A stretch of DNA of 32,651 bases from a virus: IMG/VR virus record IMGVR_UViG_3300009034_000145, positions 1 to 32,651 of that record; one strand, given 5' to 3'. Under the pieces are notes generated by a model that was not told the origin of the DNA, did not search any database, and saw only the letters and a list, made by a program, of their open reading frames with translations. This document shows positions 13,954 through 23,051 of this stretch, in pieces; the stretch's first letter is position 1; each line of letters opens with the position of its first letter. The translations under genes and the position numbers were made by a program.

Positions 13954-14428
13954 TAAGCAACAAACAACTGTGTATTTAAGTAAAAGGTTAATTGATATTG
14001 TAAAGGCTAAGGGAATAAACCTTAGTAGGGTTGTTAATGATGTATTGGATTCGATGTTTGCTGCAGAAAGAAGTACTAGACATTTGACACTCGACGTTCT
14101 TTCTGGACGAATGTCAGATATCGATTTACAGATACATGAGGCACAATTAGATGTTGATAGACTAAACTTGAGAATTAACGAATTACATACACAGCGTAGG
14201 ACACTTGGGTTCTCGTCAGAGAAACTAAAGGATGAAATTGCTCAGATTGAACGAAGTAAGAAAGTTGCTAAGATATTGAGTGAGATCAATACAATTATCA
14301 AAGACGTTGGATACACTATGGATGCATGGGACAAGATCGTAAAATATCAACAGGAACTCGGTGAGCTAGAACATCCTATTGATGAGAATTGGTTGAGAAT
14401 GCATATTAGAAGGTTACAGATGTATTGA
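13943..14428 (+). CDS. Ribbon-helix-helix plus coiled-coil protein
   Basis: A 161-residue protein. Residues 8-40 (TTVYLSKRLIDIVKAKGINLSR then VVNDVLDSMF) look like a ribbon-helix-helix DNA-binding domain as in CcdA/CopG-type regulators. Residues 60-130 form a long helix with heptads (IDLQIHEAQLDVDRLNLRIN, then EKLKDEIAQIERSKK), so it should be an oligomer. GTG 13943 follows GGAGGCGA and overlaps the end of the helicase-like gene. A transcription or segregation role is likely; no toxin partner is seen next to it. Confidence 0.6.
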   Translation: MVNDKQQTTVYLSKRLIDIVKAKGINLSRVVNDVLDSMFAAERSTRHLTLDVLSGRMSDIDLQIHEAQLDVDRLNLRINELHTQRRTLGFSSEKLKDEIAQIERSKKVAKILSEINTIIKDVGYTMDAWDKIVKYQQELGELEHPIDENWLRMHIRRLQMY

Positions 14429-14437
14429 GGTGATATA

Positions 14438-14647
14438 ATGGATGAAGAAGAATTTCAGAAAATACCTACACCACATAAGAGATGGTGGAGGAGTACAAAA
14501 TTAGAGGCAAAGTATGATATAAGAGATTACGAACAACAGATAGCCCAGAAACATGGTGCTATACACACTGCAGTTATTAGGGAGCTTGTGGAAAAAGGTC
14601 TTGCTAAGGTTACAATATATTCAAAAAGTAAACACTTAGAGAGGTGA
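14438..14647 (+). CDS. 69-residue protein, unknown
   Basis: ATG 14438 has GAGGTGATATA directly upstream. The product starts acidic (MDEEEF), then is basic and helical (KRWWRSTKLEAKYDIRDYEQ and HTAVIRELVEKGLAKV). The second half resembles a single helix-turn-helix, but the evidence is weak. Not recognised. Confidence 0.5.
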   Translation: MDEEEFQKIPTPHKRWWRSTKLEAKYDIRDYEQQIAQKHGAIHTAVIRELVEKGLAKVTIYSKSKHLER

Positions 14648-14654
14648 TCTTGAA

Positions 14655-14930
14655 ATGCCAAGAATAGAATTTGCAAGTGCAATGCAGTTTAGTATATGGA
14701 GAAAGGAACGAACCAAACCAGAGAGACACGACATGTATGTGACCGCCGCCAGTGAGTTTATTATGGTACCCAGAAAATCAACAGACCCCATATTGTATGG
14801 ATATTTCCCTGGTAGCGATACACTCCGTGACGATTTAATAAAGGAACTAGAGGCTGCTGGGTATATGGTCTTCATAATAGAGAAATTTGCATGGAGTGCA
14901 GCGTTCCCGTTAAAGACTGTAGGGAGGTGA
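14655..14930 (+). CDS. 91-residue alpha/beta protein, unknown
   Basis: ATG 14655 has GAGGTGAT seven bases upstream. Composition is that of a compact alpha/beta protein (DMYVTAASEFIMVP, ILYGYFPG, DLIKELEAAGYMVFIIEKF). No metal ligands, membrane segments or recognised motif. Spacing on both sides is short, as in one operon. Confidence 0.5.
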   Translation: MPRIEFASAMQFSIWRKERTKPERHDMYVTAASEFIMVPRKSTDPILYGYFPGSDTLRDDLIKELEAAGYMVFIIEKFAWSAAFPLKTVGR

Positions 14931-14934
14931 TAAG

Positions 14935-15204
14935 TTGGAGAAATTTAAAAAGATTGCGGAAATTCCTGGTAAGATAGTTGAGGCAGGTAAGACAGTTGTA
15001 AAGAAGTTTGTTAACCTATTTGCATTCACAGAACATATAAAAGGATACTGGGAGAAGTCTCTTTGCGCGTATGGTAATCATCCGTGGATTGAGGCCGATG
15101 ACTATGCCATAAAGCAGTTTAAGGGATTATACCCTGACAAGGAATTAACAGCGGTATGTCCAGTTTGTGGTGCAGCGAAATGCGGTGAGGAGGTGATTAA
15201 GTAA
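14935..15204 (+). CDS. 89-residue protein with C-terminal zinc ribbon
   Basis: TTG 14935 follows GAGGTGATAAG. The N-terminal 40 residues form an amphipathic basic helix (FKKIAEIPGKIVEAGKTVVK); the rest has C near residue 44, then C-P-V-C-G near 80 and a Cys near 85 before the end. Overlaps the next start as TAATG. It is a further member of the Cys-rich small-protein set of this virus, but away from the main cluster. Function unknown. Confidence 0.55.
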   Translation: MEKFKKIAEIPGKIVEAGKTVVKKFVNLFAFTEHIKGYWEKSLCAYGNHPWIEADDYAIKQFKGLYPDKELTAVCPVCGAAKCGEEVIK

Positions 15205-15539
15205 TGTCAGCTCCTAATGAGATAACAGGCTTTTCGGACAACGAATATGATGCGGTATTAGAAATGGCGAAGACCATTCAACGAAGCAGAAATGTGTCGT
15301 ATGGTGATGCATGGAAGACAATGGACTTCGAACAGATAATGAGTATAGTAGAAGTCAAGGTGAAGAGAGTTATTAAACTCGAACAACAGATAGCATTCGC
15401 TAAGACAGAGGATGTGAAACCAAAGAATTTGTATAGGGTACAAGTAGACAATGCGTTGGATTTAATAAACTATTTCGCGTTTCTAGTCGCAAATCTAGTT
15501 AGAAAAAGAGGTATACCTAAAGACAAGGGAGAAGAGTAG
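15204..15539 (+). CDS. Nmad1/DUF1599-like protein
   Basis: A 111-residue helical protein. The blocks N-V-S-Y-G-D-A-W-K near residue 34, I-V-E-V-K-V-K-R-V-I-K near 50 and V-D-N-A-L-D-L-I-N-Y near 81 follow the family called DUF1599 or nucleotide modification associated domain 1 (Nmad1), usually written K-N-x-D-Y-G-D-A-W...K-x-x-R...D-x-x-x-D-L-x-N-Y. The family is known mostly from phages and hypermodification gene sets; its reaction is not settled. Here it is the last gene before the convergent terminator and sits in a genome with queC and queT, consistent with a base-modification link. ATG 15204. Confidence 0.68.
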   Translation: MSAPNEITGFSDNEYDAVLEMAKTIQRSRNVSYGDAWKTMDFEQIMSIVEVKVKRVIKLEQQIAFAKTEDVKPKNLYRVQVDNALDLINYFAFLVANLVRKRGIPKDKGEE

Positions 15540-15589
15540 TTTTTCTTTTTCCTTCTCCTCTTTTTTGTTCTTTTTTTTGTTTTTGTTTC
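15528..15589 (+). terminator. Convergence-point terminator, hairpin plus long T-rich tract
   Basis: GGAGAAG at 15528-15534 (inside the last codons of the Nmad1-like gene) can pair with CTTCTCC at 15552-15558 over a 17-base loop. T-rich DNA runs from 15540 to 15589, with runs of 5, 6, 8 and 5 T interrupted by single C or G. The repeated T-runs alone would serve as an archaeal-type terminator. It ends the whole + strand block. The remaining gap to 15650 holds no gene and no clear - strand T-run. Confidence 0.75.
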
Positions 15590-15650
15590 TAAAAGTTTCA
15601 TCCTTACAATATTAACGGCAGTGCATCCTGTTCCTTTTGGTCACTTTTCC

Positions 15651-18600
15651 CTATATCTCTGGGGGTTCGTTAGATATTGCTCTAAACGTAGCCTGCCAGT
15701 TGATTATCCCAGCATGCCGTTCTCTCTCAAAGACTCTCTCTAAAACACCACGCATAACATCTCTATTGGTACGCAAATAGAGTATCTTTTTTCTTTCCTG
15801 CCAATACCATAACAACATCATGTTAGTATCCGCGTTACTTCCAAATAATCTACCTTGTATCATGAATGACCTAGATTTAGTCCCATAAGGTTCAATTCTT
15901 TCTACACCATCCAGTGTTGCCGTCCTAACACTAAACTTTGTCACGACACTATCTGCTCTCTCCATACCTATATCCTTACTATGAGCAAACTCAGGTTGAT
16001 CAGTTAACGTATACAAATCATCTTCCTGTACAAAGTCAGTTCTGAATGAGAATGCACCACCACCACTATGATATGGAACAATAAGATGATTACCACCTGG
16101 TTTTAGCACAGGTTGTTCAGAAAATGATCCATATAACTCTGAAGTATCCAACCAACATTCAATATAGAAATCATGTAACGCTGCATATGAACCAGATGTC
16201 ACTGTTTCTTCATTACGAACTCGTAAATATAATTTACGAGTACCAGCCCAGTTATCCAAACCATAGTAGTACTTTGTAATGTTATCTTCGGTATTAGCCC
16301 ATGAGATCACATTAGTAAAATTAGCAGTCGTACCGTCTGACGAAAGTGCCAAAGTCATATCAGCATCAACTTGTAACACTTCTGACTTAGATACAATTCG
16401 TCCACCTATCAGTGGGAATCCGAGATCAAACTCGTAAATAATCTTACTGTTATTATACGCAAGCCTCATATAGGGATCACTAGCGAAACCATAAAATGCT
16501 ATCTTCCCGGCCCCATCCGGTGAGACACCCGGACTGTAAAAGATGGCATCTGACATTCCCTCATACGTAAAGAAATTCGCTTTATATGTATATTTAGCCC
16601 TACCATTCGGATAGAATGTATATTTCCCACCAGTCAGCATCCTAATATTATCCATAACCAATGTCTTGTTCGTCGGCGTGCTTTTCAGCTTTAACTCTGG
16701 ATGTTCTGCATATGTCGTGTAGAACATCAAGTCACCTGTAGTTGCAGCCCATACAGTTCCATTATACCAAATACGAGAACCATTACCATACTGATCAGTA
16801 GACATAAACCTTATTGATCTATAATTAACATTATCTAAAGCACCCGTTCGGCTCAATGTAATCGCATACGTAGCAGTAGTATCCATATCAACATTCTCTA
16901 AATTTACATGCAACCAATAATTATTACTACCCACCGCACGGTTCCAATTAGCATTACCAAATCTCCTAAAAGCCAACGGATTACCGGTTGGCAACCCACC
17001 AGATGTAGCAAACAACCTAATATCTACACTATCTGTTGGAGTACCATAATTCTGTCCCGGATTAATTATGATACTTCTCAAATCGGGCTTATGCAATATA
17101 AACGTTTGACCTATTTGCTCCCCATTCGTTGTTGTTCTCCCAAATGCACCATTAGTATCATGTTGCCATTGAGCTTGATCAACATGCTCAGAACCTATTC
17201 CCACAACTTTACACGTTGGTGCTATACAAGCCGCACGTGAACCTTTAAAGTATAATCCATCCAAGTAGATTATAGTCGTATTTGCATCTGTAGAGAGCCA
17301 CTCAAATCTAATATGATTTACCTCAGCCCAGTCAGGTGATCCTCCACTAGTCCAACCAGTTGAACCAGTACCTACCGGTACAATCACCTTATTCCATTTA
17401 TTAGCTACTATCCCAGTTATTGTACGCTCTCTGTAATTTGCACTACCAAGTGAAGTCAACCTAACTTTGAAATCCTCAGAGGAATTTTGATACACCCAAA
17501 ATATGAGACTACTATGAGAACTAAGATCCATCTCAAGATTACCATAAACATCGTCTTGTATATCGTAGCGACCGTACTCGACAAGCGACTGTAACGAAAC
17601 CGTTCGAGTGATTTTGATGCTGTAATCTCCGACAACAACTTGCTCTCGAGATAACCCAGTACTACAGTTAGCATTACTTACCCATAATTTCTTCATATAA
17701 TCAAGTGCACTATCTTGCACATAATTCTCAGTCCACTCATCTCTACCAGTAGGAATATCACCAGTCTTATCAGTTAATATTAAGTTCTCATTGTCTTTGA
17801 ATGTCGGAATATACTCAATTTCCACCCAATCAATAGTGTATATCCGACCTGCTCCAGGAGTCCAGGTCCTAAATCTAATATCTCCGTCTTGAAATTCATC
17901 ATCAACAGCACTAAGTACCTCTACACCATCCTGATACACCTTAATACTATTTCCCCTTACATCAATCACCCATTCATAATAAGTACCCACTACTACATTC
18001 ACAGATGTATTAGAGTCCAAAACAGTTTCGGACCCACCAACCACTCTCGATAATCTAATCTCAGTAGGCGAACCTGTTGTTCTAATACCAAACTCATAAT
18101 GGTTATTATGATCCACACGTCTAAAATAAGTATACGTATAAGTATCTGCATGATCCAGTTTACATCTTTGACGTATTCTAAAATCAACAGGGAAACTTCC
18201 AATAAGAGGAGTTGCCTCTTCATTATTAGCATCTAGAACTAGTGTTCCAGAGCTTACAGCAGGCGCACCATTCGTTGATGCCCAATTGAAAGCACCGCTA
18301 CCATCACTTTCATAATTGAAACGATCTGCAAATATTGTAAGTGGTATAACCTGAAAATCATCCCAATAGACATAACCCGCTGCATGATAGAACAACGGCT
18401 TAAATACAATCCTACCGATCTCTTTAGTTGTTGTAGTGGTATGATAGGTCACAAACCGTTTCCATTCAGTTGTTACCGGAGTCGTAGTCAGTGATATAGC
18501 ATTTGGTGAAGCACTAGCAGTATTGGTGCCATCTGTGTAGTGAAAATCTGCGTTCAGTCTGACATAACCAGTACCGTCTGGAGAACTAGCATTGACTAAT

Positions 18601-18905
18601 TTGTACCAACCAACGATCATCCACTTAACACATCGTCTATACATATCACCAATAGGTACCCTACATTCAAGTAAACTAGACGCATCACCAATACCTCCAT
18701 ACATCTCACAAGCATATTTACCCGAATGCACATGCTTACGCGTAATCCTTACATTACCACCGACTGATAAAGTAGATAGCCATCTACCAGCATTATGTAA
18801 TGAACTAGCATAATCATCTGGATCTAATGATCCAGTCTCAAACCCACCATTAGGTAATAAATTTGGCATAACAGTCTTATACACACCCTGTACATAACTA
18901 CTCAT
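15651..18905 (-). CDS. Large multidomain receptor-binding/tail fibre protein
   Basis: About 1,084 residues, chosen from the third of three consecutive ATGs because GAGGG lies six bases upstream of it; the longest form starts at 18911. Domains in order: N-terminal carbohydrate-binding-like jelly roll (LLPNGGFE, to about 195), LamG-like domain (about 196-365), a galactose-binding-like domain (about 385-550), a QTF-type domain (about 600-745), further beta-rich segments and a C-terminal block with WYWQERKKILYLRT. Almost all beta, Thr/Ser/Asn-rich, low Cys. The last gene of the virion operon, it overlaps the gene before it by eight bases. Most likely it sits at the tail tip and binds host surface sugars. 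Confidence 0.75.
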   Translation of the reverse strand: MSSYVQGVYKTVMPNLLPNGGFETGSLDPDDYASSLHNAGRWLSTLSVGGNVRITRKHVHSGKYACEMYGGIGDASSLLECRVPIGDMYRRCVKWMIVGWYKLVNASSPDGTGYVRLNADFHYTDGTNTASASPNAISLTTTPVTTEWKRFVTYHTTTTTKEIGRIVFKPLFYHAAGYVYWDDFQVIPLTIFADRFNYESDGSGAFNWASTNGAPAVSSGTLVLDANNEEATPLIGSFPVDFRIRQRCKLDHADTYTYTYFRRVDHNNHYEFGIRTTGSPTEIRLSRVVGGSETVLDSNTSVNVVVGTYYEWVIDVRGNSIKVYQDGVEVLSAVDDEFQDGDIRFRTWTPGAGRIYTIDWVEIEYIPTFKDNENLILTDKTGDIPTGRDEWTENYVQDSALDYMKKLWVSNANCSTGLSREQVVVGDYSIKITRTVSLQSLVEYGRYDIQDDVYGNLEMDLSSHSSLIFWVYQNSSEDFKVRLTSLGSANYRERTITGIVANKWNKVIVPVGTGSTGWTSGGSPDWAEVNHIRFEWLSTDANTTIIYLDGLYFKGSRAACIAPTCKVVGIGSEHVDQAQWQHDTNGAFGRTTTNGEQIGQTFILHKPDLRSIIINPGQNYGTPTDSVDIRLFATSGGLPTGNPLAFRRFGNANWNRAVGSNNYWLHVNLENVDMDTTATYAITLSRTGALDNVNYRSIRFMSTDQYGNGSRIWYNGTVWAATTGDLMFYTTYAEHPELKLKSTPTNKTLVMDNIRMLTGGKYTFYPNGRAKYTYKANFFTYEGMSDAIFYSPGVSPDGAGKIAFYGFASDPYMRLAYNNSKIIYEFDLGFPLIGGRIVSKSEVLQVDADMTLALSSDGTTANFTNVISWANTEDNITKYYYGLDNWAGTRKLYLRVRNEETVTSGSYAALHDFYIECWLDTSELYGSFSEQPVLKPGGNHLIVPYHSGGGAFSFRTDFVQEDDLYTLTDQPEFAHSKDIGMERADSVVTKFSVRTATLDGVERIEPYGTKSRSFMIQGRLFGSNADTNMMLLWYWQERKKILYLRTNRDVMRGVLERVFERERHAGIINWQATFRAISNEPPEI

Positions 18906-21699
18906 CATCATCCCTCGTACTGGTAACTTCTCTTAACCTTGCCCTAAATTTGACATCCTCAATTCTGCCACTTTGATGTTGGGGTTGGAATAAATCAACC
19001 ACACATTTTATCACATGCCTACCAGTCATTACATACACTGGCTTCTTCGAACTAGCCCAATCACCGTATTTATCCTTATCCTTTAAAAAGGTCTGTGCAG
19101 CCAATACACCATCAACACTGATTTGTCTGGCCTCAAAACCCCTAATAACTATATAATCATCCCTATCCAAAATAGTCTGCCTACTAGCCAACATACGTCT
19201 ATTAATATCAAACTTCGTATCAACACACATTACTTCCGGAACGTCTGGATGCTCTCCTAGATACACAGCTTTTTGTTGTTGTTTGGAAATATCTATATGT
19301 TCCAATTGAGCTGACCAACCATCAGTTTGTGGGACAAGATCATTACTCGTGCCTATTAACATAGGAACACTATTTAGCCCCAAAGAAGGACATCTAATCA
19401 ATGCATCAAACTTTAACCCAGTATATCTAACCCAACCTGCATGTACCTCACTCTCTGTATCTGCTGCTGAATTCAATTCAACCTTAATATACACAACATT
19501 CGAATCAATATCATCAATCTCAAGAACTTTACCATTGGCCTCACTTCTAAAGTCCTGATTACTTCCAGACCCATTTACACTTAATAATAGCGTCCACGTA
19601 TAATTATCAACACTATAATACACCTTAAACCTACCAGATGCAACTTCATTACTTGATATATATCCACCAACATTCAAGTCTATCTTACCAAACTTCCACC
19701 CAGCAGGTAATCTAAACTCACTCACATAACTTGCAGTCGAACCAATTGTAGTATTATCAGACCATCCAACAGTATACCAAACATCCTTATTAGTCCCAAC
19801 CCATGGTTTCCTCGGACTATACCCATAATAATACGGATACCCACTAGTATCTATAATCGACCACCATAATGGATCACAATCACCAATGGCTTCAGTATAC
19901 AACCTACTATCATATAAATACCTACCATGACCGGTTGGCTCAATAGTAATTGTAGTTCCAGGCACTACCCTACTAGCTTCTAATCTCTTCCATGAAGTCT
20001 GATTCTCCAGCACTACATCAGACTCTCTATCATAATGAAGTTTAAAGTACATATCGTAAGTTGTATTATACCACGTACCGTTATCATATCTCCATAATAT
20101 CCCATCATCATACGGGCCAGGATTTTGAGTCCTTACTTTCCTATAATGAGAATCATTCTCAGTAGTATTACTTAATACAATTGCATACATAGTCCCAGGA
20201 GTCAACTCTACCCCCAAATTCACATATATCGCGGCATCAGGTTGTGCTTCAAGACGATCCCATATTTCATACGGAATTATAGTTCTCGCTAATTTCCAAT
20301 TTGTATACGGTTGATTAGACCCATCCACTGGAGTAACATCAATCCTTATATCAGTCGTTGGAGTACCAAAATCAGCTCCGGGCATAATAGTCAAACCTCT
20401 CAACCGTGAACTTTGTGCAGTAAATGTTTGTCCAAGTCTTTGATAATTACCAGTAGCCGTAGTACCAAATTGTGTTTCAATATTCTCCGAAATATTAGCC
20501 TGATCTACAATCTCAACAATAGGATTACCAGTAACATCAACTTTAGGAGCCGAAGCTAATAAATTCGTTCCAGTTCTAGTAATTGTAGCAGTATCATATT
20601 GAAATGCAGGAGTATAAGGCTCCACAGCAACCCAATTCCAATACATAGTATTAGAAGTAACCTGCACACGACCCACCCTAACAGAACCTCTATAAGTCTT
20701 CGTAATCTTCGTACTTGTAGCTATAAGTTCACTATTGAAATAAAATGAAGAAGTATTCCCATACACATGTATCTCAAATGGATATCCAACACCATATGTT
20801 ATGGCAGTTGGCAATGCAGTCCAACTAATCACATCACCATCCTGATCAACCAACTTATATTGGTCTGTCGAGGAATTAATATGCCACCTATAATATATAG
20901 TCCCTGCACTATTACACCTAAATGTAAATGTAGCCTCATTATCACCAGTAACAAACTGCATTGTTCCGCTCAGTATGTAATCTCTCCACTCAAACGACTC
21001 TGGATATAATGTTGGGTCTAATCTAGCTTCAGCAGTTCCACCCAACATTGTCATTGTTCCGTTACCTATTGCTGCAACTCTCACAATATCATCTACTTCA
21101 TCCCATTGAGATGGAGGATAACTACCACCTGATTTTTCGTTCATAAAATTATCAAAAAACATCTGACGTGGACTCAAAACCAAATCATCAATCCAAGCTT
21201 CGCCAATCCTCGTTGACGTACTTGTATGAGTAACATAAACCCTAATATAATTTATTACCTTAGCATTTGTAGAATAATCAGCCTCATCATACGTCCAACC
21301 TTGAGCCTTTTCATTTCCAGGAGCAAAATCTAATATACACTGATTACCTGAATTAGTCCCATCAATGTAATAAAATATACAATAAATCTGTACAGTCCCA
21401 CTAGAACCACGTTGTATGGATTTTGCCCAAGCACTCAATCTCCATTTATCCATTCTTGCATATTTCAGTGTTGGATATATATCCTGATGTATGGTTGTAC
21501 TGACCTCAGAAGGATAAACATTCACATAAAGACTTTTACTCCCAATACGTGATTGATCACCAACAATCTCAGCCTTACCTGAGTCTTGTACCCAAGGACA
21601 ATTATCCTCATTTAACCCATAATCCTCAAACCCAGGATCCTTAATCAAATTAGGCATAGCCATTATACTAGGCTGAATTGTATGTGTTTGGCTAACCAA
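18898..21699 (-). CDS. Large multidomain tail/adhesin protein
   Basis: A 933-residue beta-rich protein. It opens with LIKDPGFEDYG, a carbohydrate-binding-like domain (to about 185), then a LamG-like domain (about 186-370), a QTF domain shared with the next gene (about 410-555), an F5/8 type C-like discoidin fold near 640-780, and a C-terminal domain with KDKYGDWASSKKPVYVMTG. TTG 21699 overlaps the stop of the radical SAM gene, with AAGGAGG about 12 bases upstream; ATG 21663 is an alternative. It and the next protein are mosaic paralogs built from the same modules. Probable role is adhesion to the host envelope as part of the tail tip. Confidence 0.72.
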   Translation of the reverse strand: MVSQTHTIQPSIMAMPNLIKDPGFEDYGLNEDNCPWVQDSGKAEIVGDQSRIGSKSLYVNVYPSEVSTTIHQDIYPTLKYARMDKWRLSAWAKSIQRGSSGTVQIYCIFYYIDGTNSGNQCILDFAPGNEKAQGWTYDEADYSTNAKVINYIRVYVTHTSTSTRIGEAWIDDLVLSPRQMFFDNFMNEKSGGSYPPSQWDEVDDIVRVAAIGNGTMTMLGGTAEARLDPTLYPESFEWRDYILSGTMQFVTGDNEATFTFRCNSAGTIYYRWHINSSTDQYKLVDQDGDVISWTALPTAITYGVGYPFEIHVYGNTSSFYFNSELIATSTKITKTYRGSVRVGRVQVTSNTMYWNWVAVEPYTPAFQYDTATITRTGTNLLASAPKVDVTGNPIVEIVDQANISENIETQFGTTATGNYQRLGQTFTAQSSRLRGLTIMPGADFGTPTTDIRIDVTPVDGSNQPYTNWKLARTIIPYEIWDRLEAQPDAAIYVNLGVELTPGTMYAIVLSNTTENDSHYRKVRTQNPGPYDDGILWRYDNGTWYNTTYDMYFKLHYDRESDVVLENQTSWKRLEASRVVPGTTITIEPTGHGRYLYDSRLYTEAIGDCDPLWWSIIDTSGYPYYYGYSPRKPWVGTNKDVWYTVGWSDNTTIGSTASYVSEFRLPAGWKFGKIDLNVGGYISSNEVASGRFKVYYSVDNYTWTLLLSVNGSGSNQDFRSEANGKVLEIDDIDSNVVYIKVELNSAADTESEVHAGWVRYTGLKFDALIRCPSLGLNSVPMLIGTSNDLVPQTDGWSAQLEHIDISKQQQKAVYLGEHPDVPEVMCVDTKFDINRRMLASRQTILDRDDYIVIRGFEARQISVDGVLAAQTFLKDKDKYGDWASSKKPVYVMTGRHVIKCVVDLFQPQHQSGRIEDVKFRARLREVTSTRDDDE

Positions 21700-22729
21700 T
21701 CCTCATAACCTCCTTGGAGATTTGATATCGTATCTGTTCAAACGTACAGTAGTCTTCTGGAATTTCAGTAAGGGATTTCCCACCAGACCGTAAGTGACAA
21801 ACCTTATAACATCCCCCACAAGGATACACCAAACAGTTATAACACTGTTCATGATCTAGACCTCTCCAAAACTCAACTTTGTTTTTGTCTACTCCAGTCT
21901 CAACATGACCTATCCTAAACTCTGGTTGTATCAGACGATGACAAGGATAAATAAACCCATCTAAACCTACGGCAGTCGAACCTTGACAGGCTCCACAGGT
22001 CCAGCGAGAACGAGTATGCCTTGGCATCTTTTTCTGCAACCGAGTTATGGTCTTATCAACAAAAACTATCGATATATCATTTTCTTTTGCCCAGTACGCG
22101 GCCTTACGATATTGTCTTTCCAATTCCTTAAAATCATTAATTGTGTAAGTCCTATAGCTATCAACAACTTTATTAAACGCAATACTCTCAAACCCAATCT
22201 TCACAGCCTCCTTAACACTATCAACCAAATATGGGATAGCTTCAGGGCTAACCGCCATTGCACAGCGTAAATTCAAGAGATGATAAACACGCATGAGGTT
22301 GATAGTCCTCGCAACTAACGGATAACTTTCCCTTCCATTCCACATTGGTCGCATGTAATTTTGGACGAACGGAACCCCATCAAACGAGACTAGGGCGCCA
22401 AAATCATTTTCTGCAAAATACTTGACCCGCTCGACATTCCAAGGAGTCCCGTTCGTTGTAACACCAGCACGTACGATCCTTCCCCTTTCACGTTCTTCAA
22501 GTACCCTCTTAAATGTATGTTTGACGAGATGCCAGGAGAGCATTGGTTCGGTACCAAACAAAGATACACTACATTTACCGGAGGCTTGGCCGAAGAACCA
22601 ATCGAGCGTGGAATCTAGTAGCCCCACTGACATCTCATCTTTACCTTTATCCTGTAGGAAACAATACCTACATTTCATATTACACTTATCATTAATATGT
22701 AACACTACGCTGGAAAATTCTATCGACAA
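21692..22729 (-). CDS. Radical SAM/SPASM peptide-maturase-like enzyme
   Basis: A 345-residue enzyme. The radical SAM cluster motif is C16-x3-C20-x2-C23 (CNMKCRYCF), with the SAM-binding G-T-E-P at 59-62 and T-T-N-G-T at 91-95. The C-terminal SPASM domain has C245, C248, C263 (ending D-G-F-I-Y-P-C-H), then C296-x2-C299-x4-C304-x2-C307-x3-C311 and C328, enough for two auxiliary 4Fe-4S clusters. SPASM enzymes modify ribosomal peptides or protein side chains (thioether or C-C links, formylglycine); it is not QueE, which has no SPASM domain and a short, different core. TTG 22729 follows GGGGTGG by five bases. It lies inside the virion operon, overlapping genes on both sides, so its target is probably a virion protein. 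Confidence 0.9.
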   Translation of the reverse strand: MSIEFSSVVLHINDKCNMKCRYCFLQDKGKDEMSVGLLDSTLDWFFGQASGKCSVSLFGTEPMLSWHLVKHTFKRVLEERERGRIVRAGVTTNGTPWNVERVKYFAENDFGALVSFDGVPFVQNYMRPMWNGRESYPLVARTINLMRVYHLLNLRCAMAVSPEAIPYLVDSVKEAVKIGFESIAFNKVVDSYRTYTINDFKELERQYRKAAYWAKENDISIVFVDKTITRLQKKMPRHTRSRWTCGACQGSTAVGLDGFIYPCHRLIQPEFRIGHVETGVDKNKVEFWRGLDHEQCYNCLVYPCGGCYKVCHLRSGGKSLTEIPEDYCTFEQIRYQISKEVMRIG

Positions 22730-23051
22730 GTAACCACCCCGCAGCTCCTAGTATGCCTCCAAATCCACCTAATGATAGATAAGCCCACCAATACGTTGTA
22801 AGTGCATACGTATGACCCAAGAGAATAAAATGCCAATAAAAATCACCACACACCCCAATGAACAGTAATATTATCGGATACCAAAGACTTATATCAGCCT
22901 CACGTACCATCATACATACAAACATAATCATTAGAGGCTCAACAATAATATTCAACTGTGACATCCCAATCACATAATTGTTATGAAAGGCCCACATAGC
23001 CATCTCTATCATACCAAGTGTCTCTAACATAAACCTAACTCTAATATTCAT
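22692..23051 (-). CDS. Small membrane protein between hub and radical SAM genes
   Basis: A 119-residue protein with three to four hydrophobic segments, rich in Met, Trp and Ile (LNIIVEPLMIMFVCMM; LWYPIILLFIGVCGDFYWHF; LGGFGGILGAAGWLLV). The start ATG at 23051 is set by GAGGGTGGTGAT, which is itself the end of the hub coding region; the frame is open to 23072. It overlaps the hub gene by 11 bases and the radical SAM gene by 38 bases, so the three are translationally coupled. Holin-like, or a membrane anchor for the modification step; no family recognised. Confidence 0.6.
   Translation of the reverse strand: MNIRVRFMLETLGMIEMAMWAFHNNYVIGMSQLNIIVEPLMIMFVCMMVREADISLWYPIILLFIGVCGDFYWHFILLGHTYALTTYWWAYLSLGGFGGILGAAGWLLVDRIFQRSVTY

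Noticed and set aside
15590-15650. Possible short gene or - strand terminator in the convergent gap
   Set aside because: No open frame with a start signal, and no T-run or hairpin in the - strand sense.
21692-22729. Radical SAM gene as QueE (7-deazaguanine pathway)
   Set aside because: It has C-x3-C-x2-C plus a full SPASM domain and GTEP; QueE lacks SPASM and is much shorter. It is also in the virion operon, far from queC.
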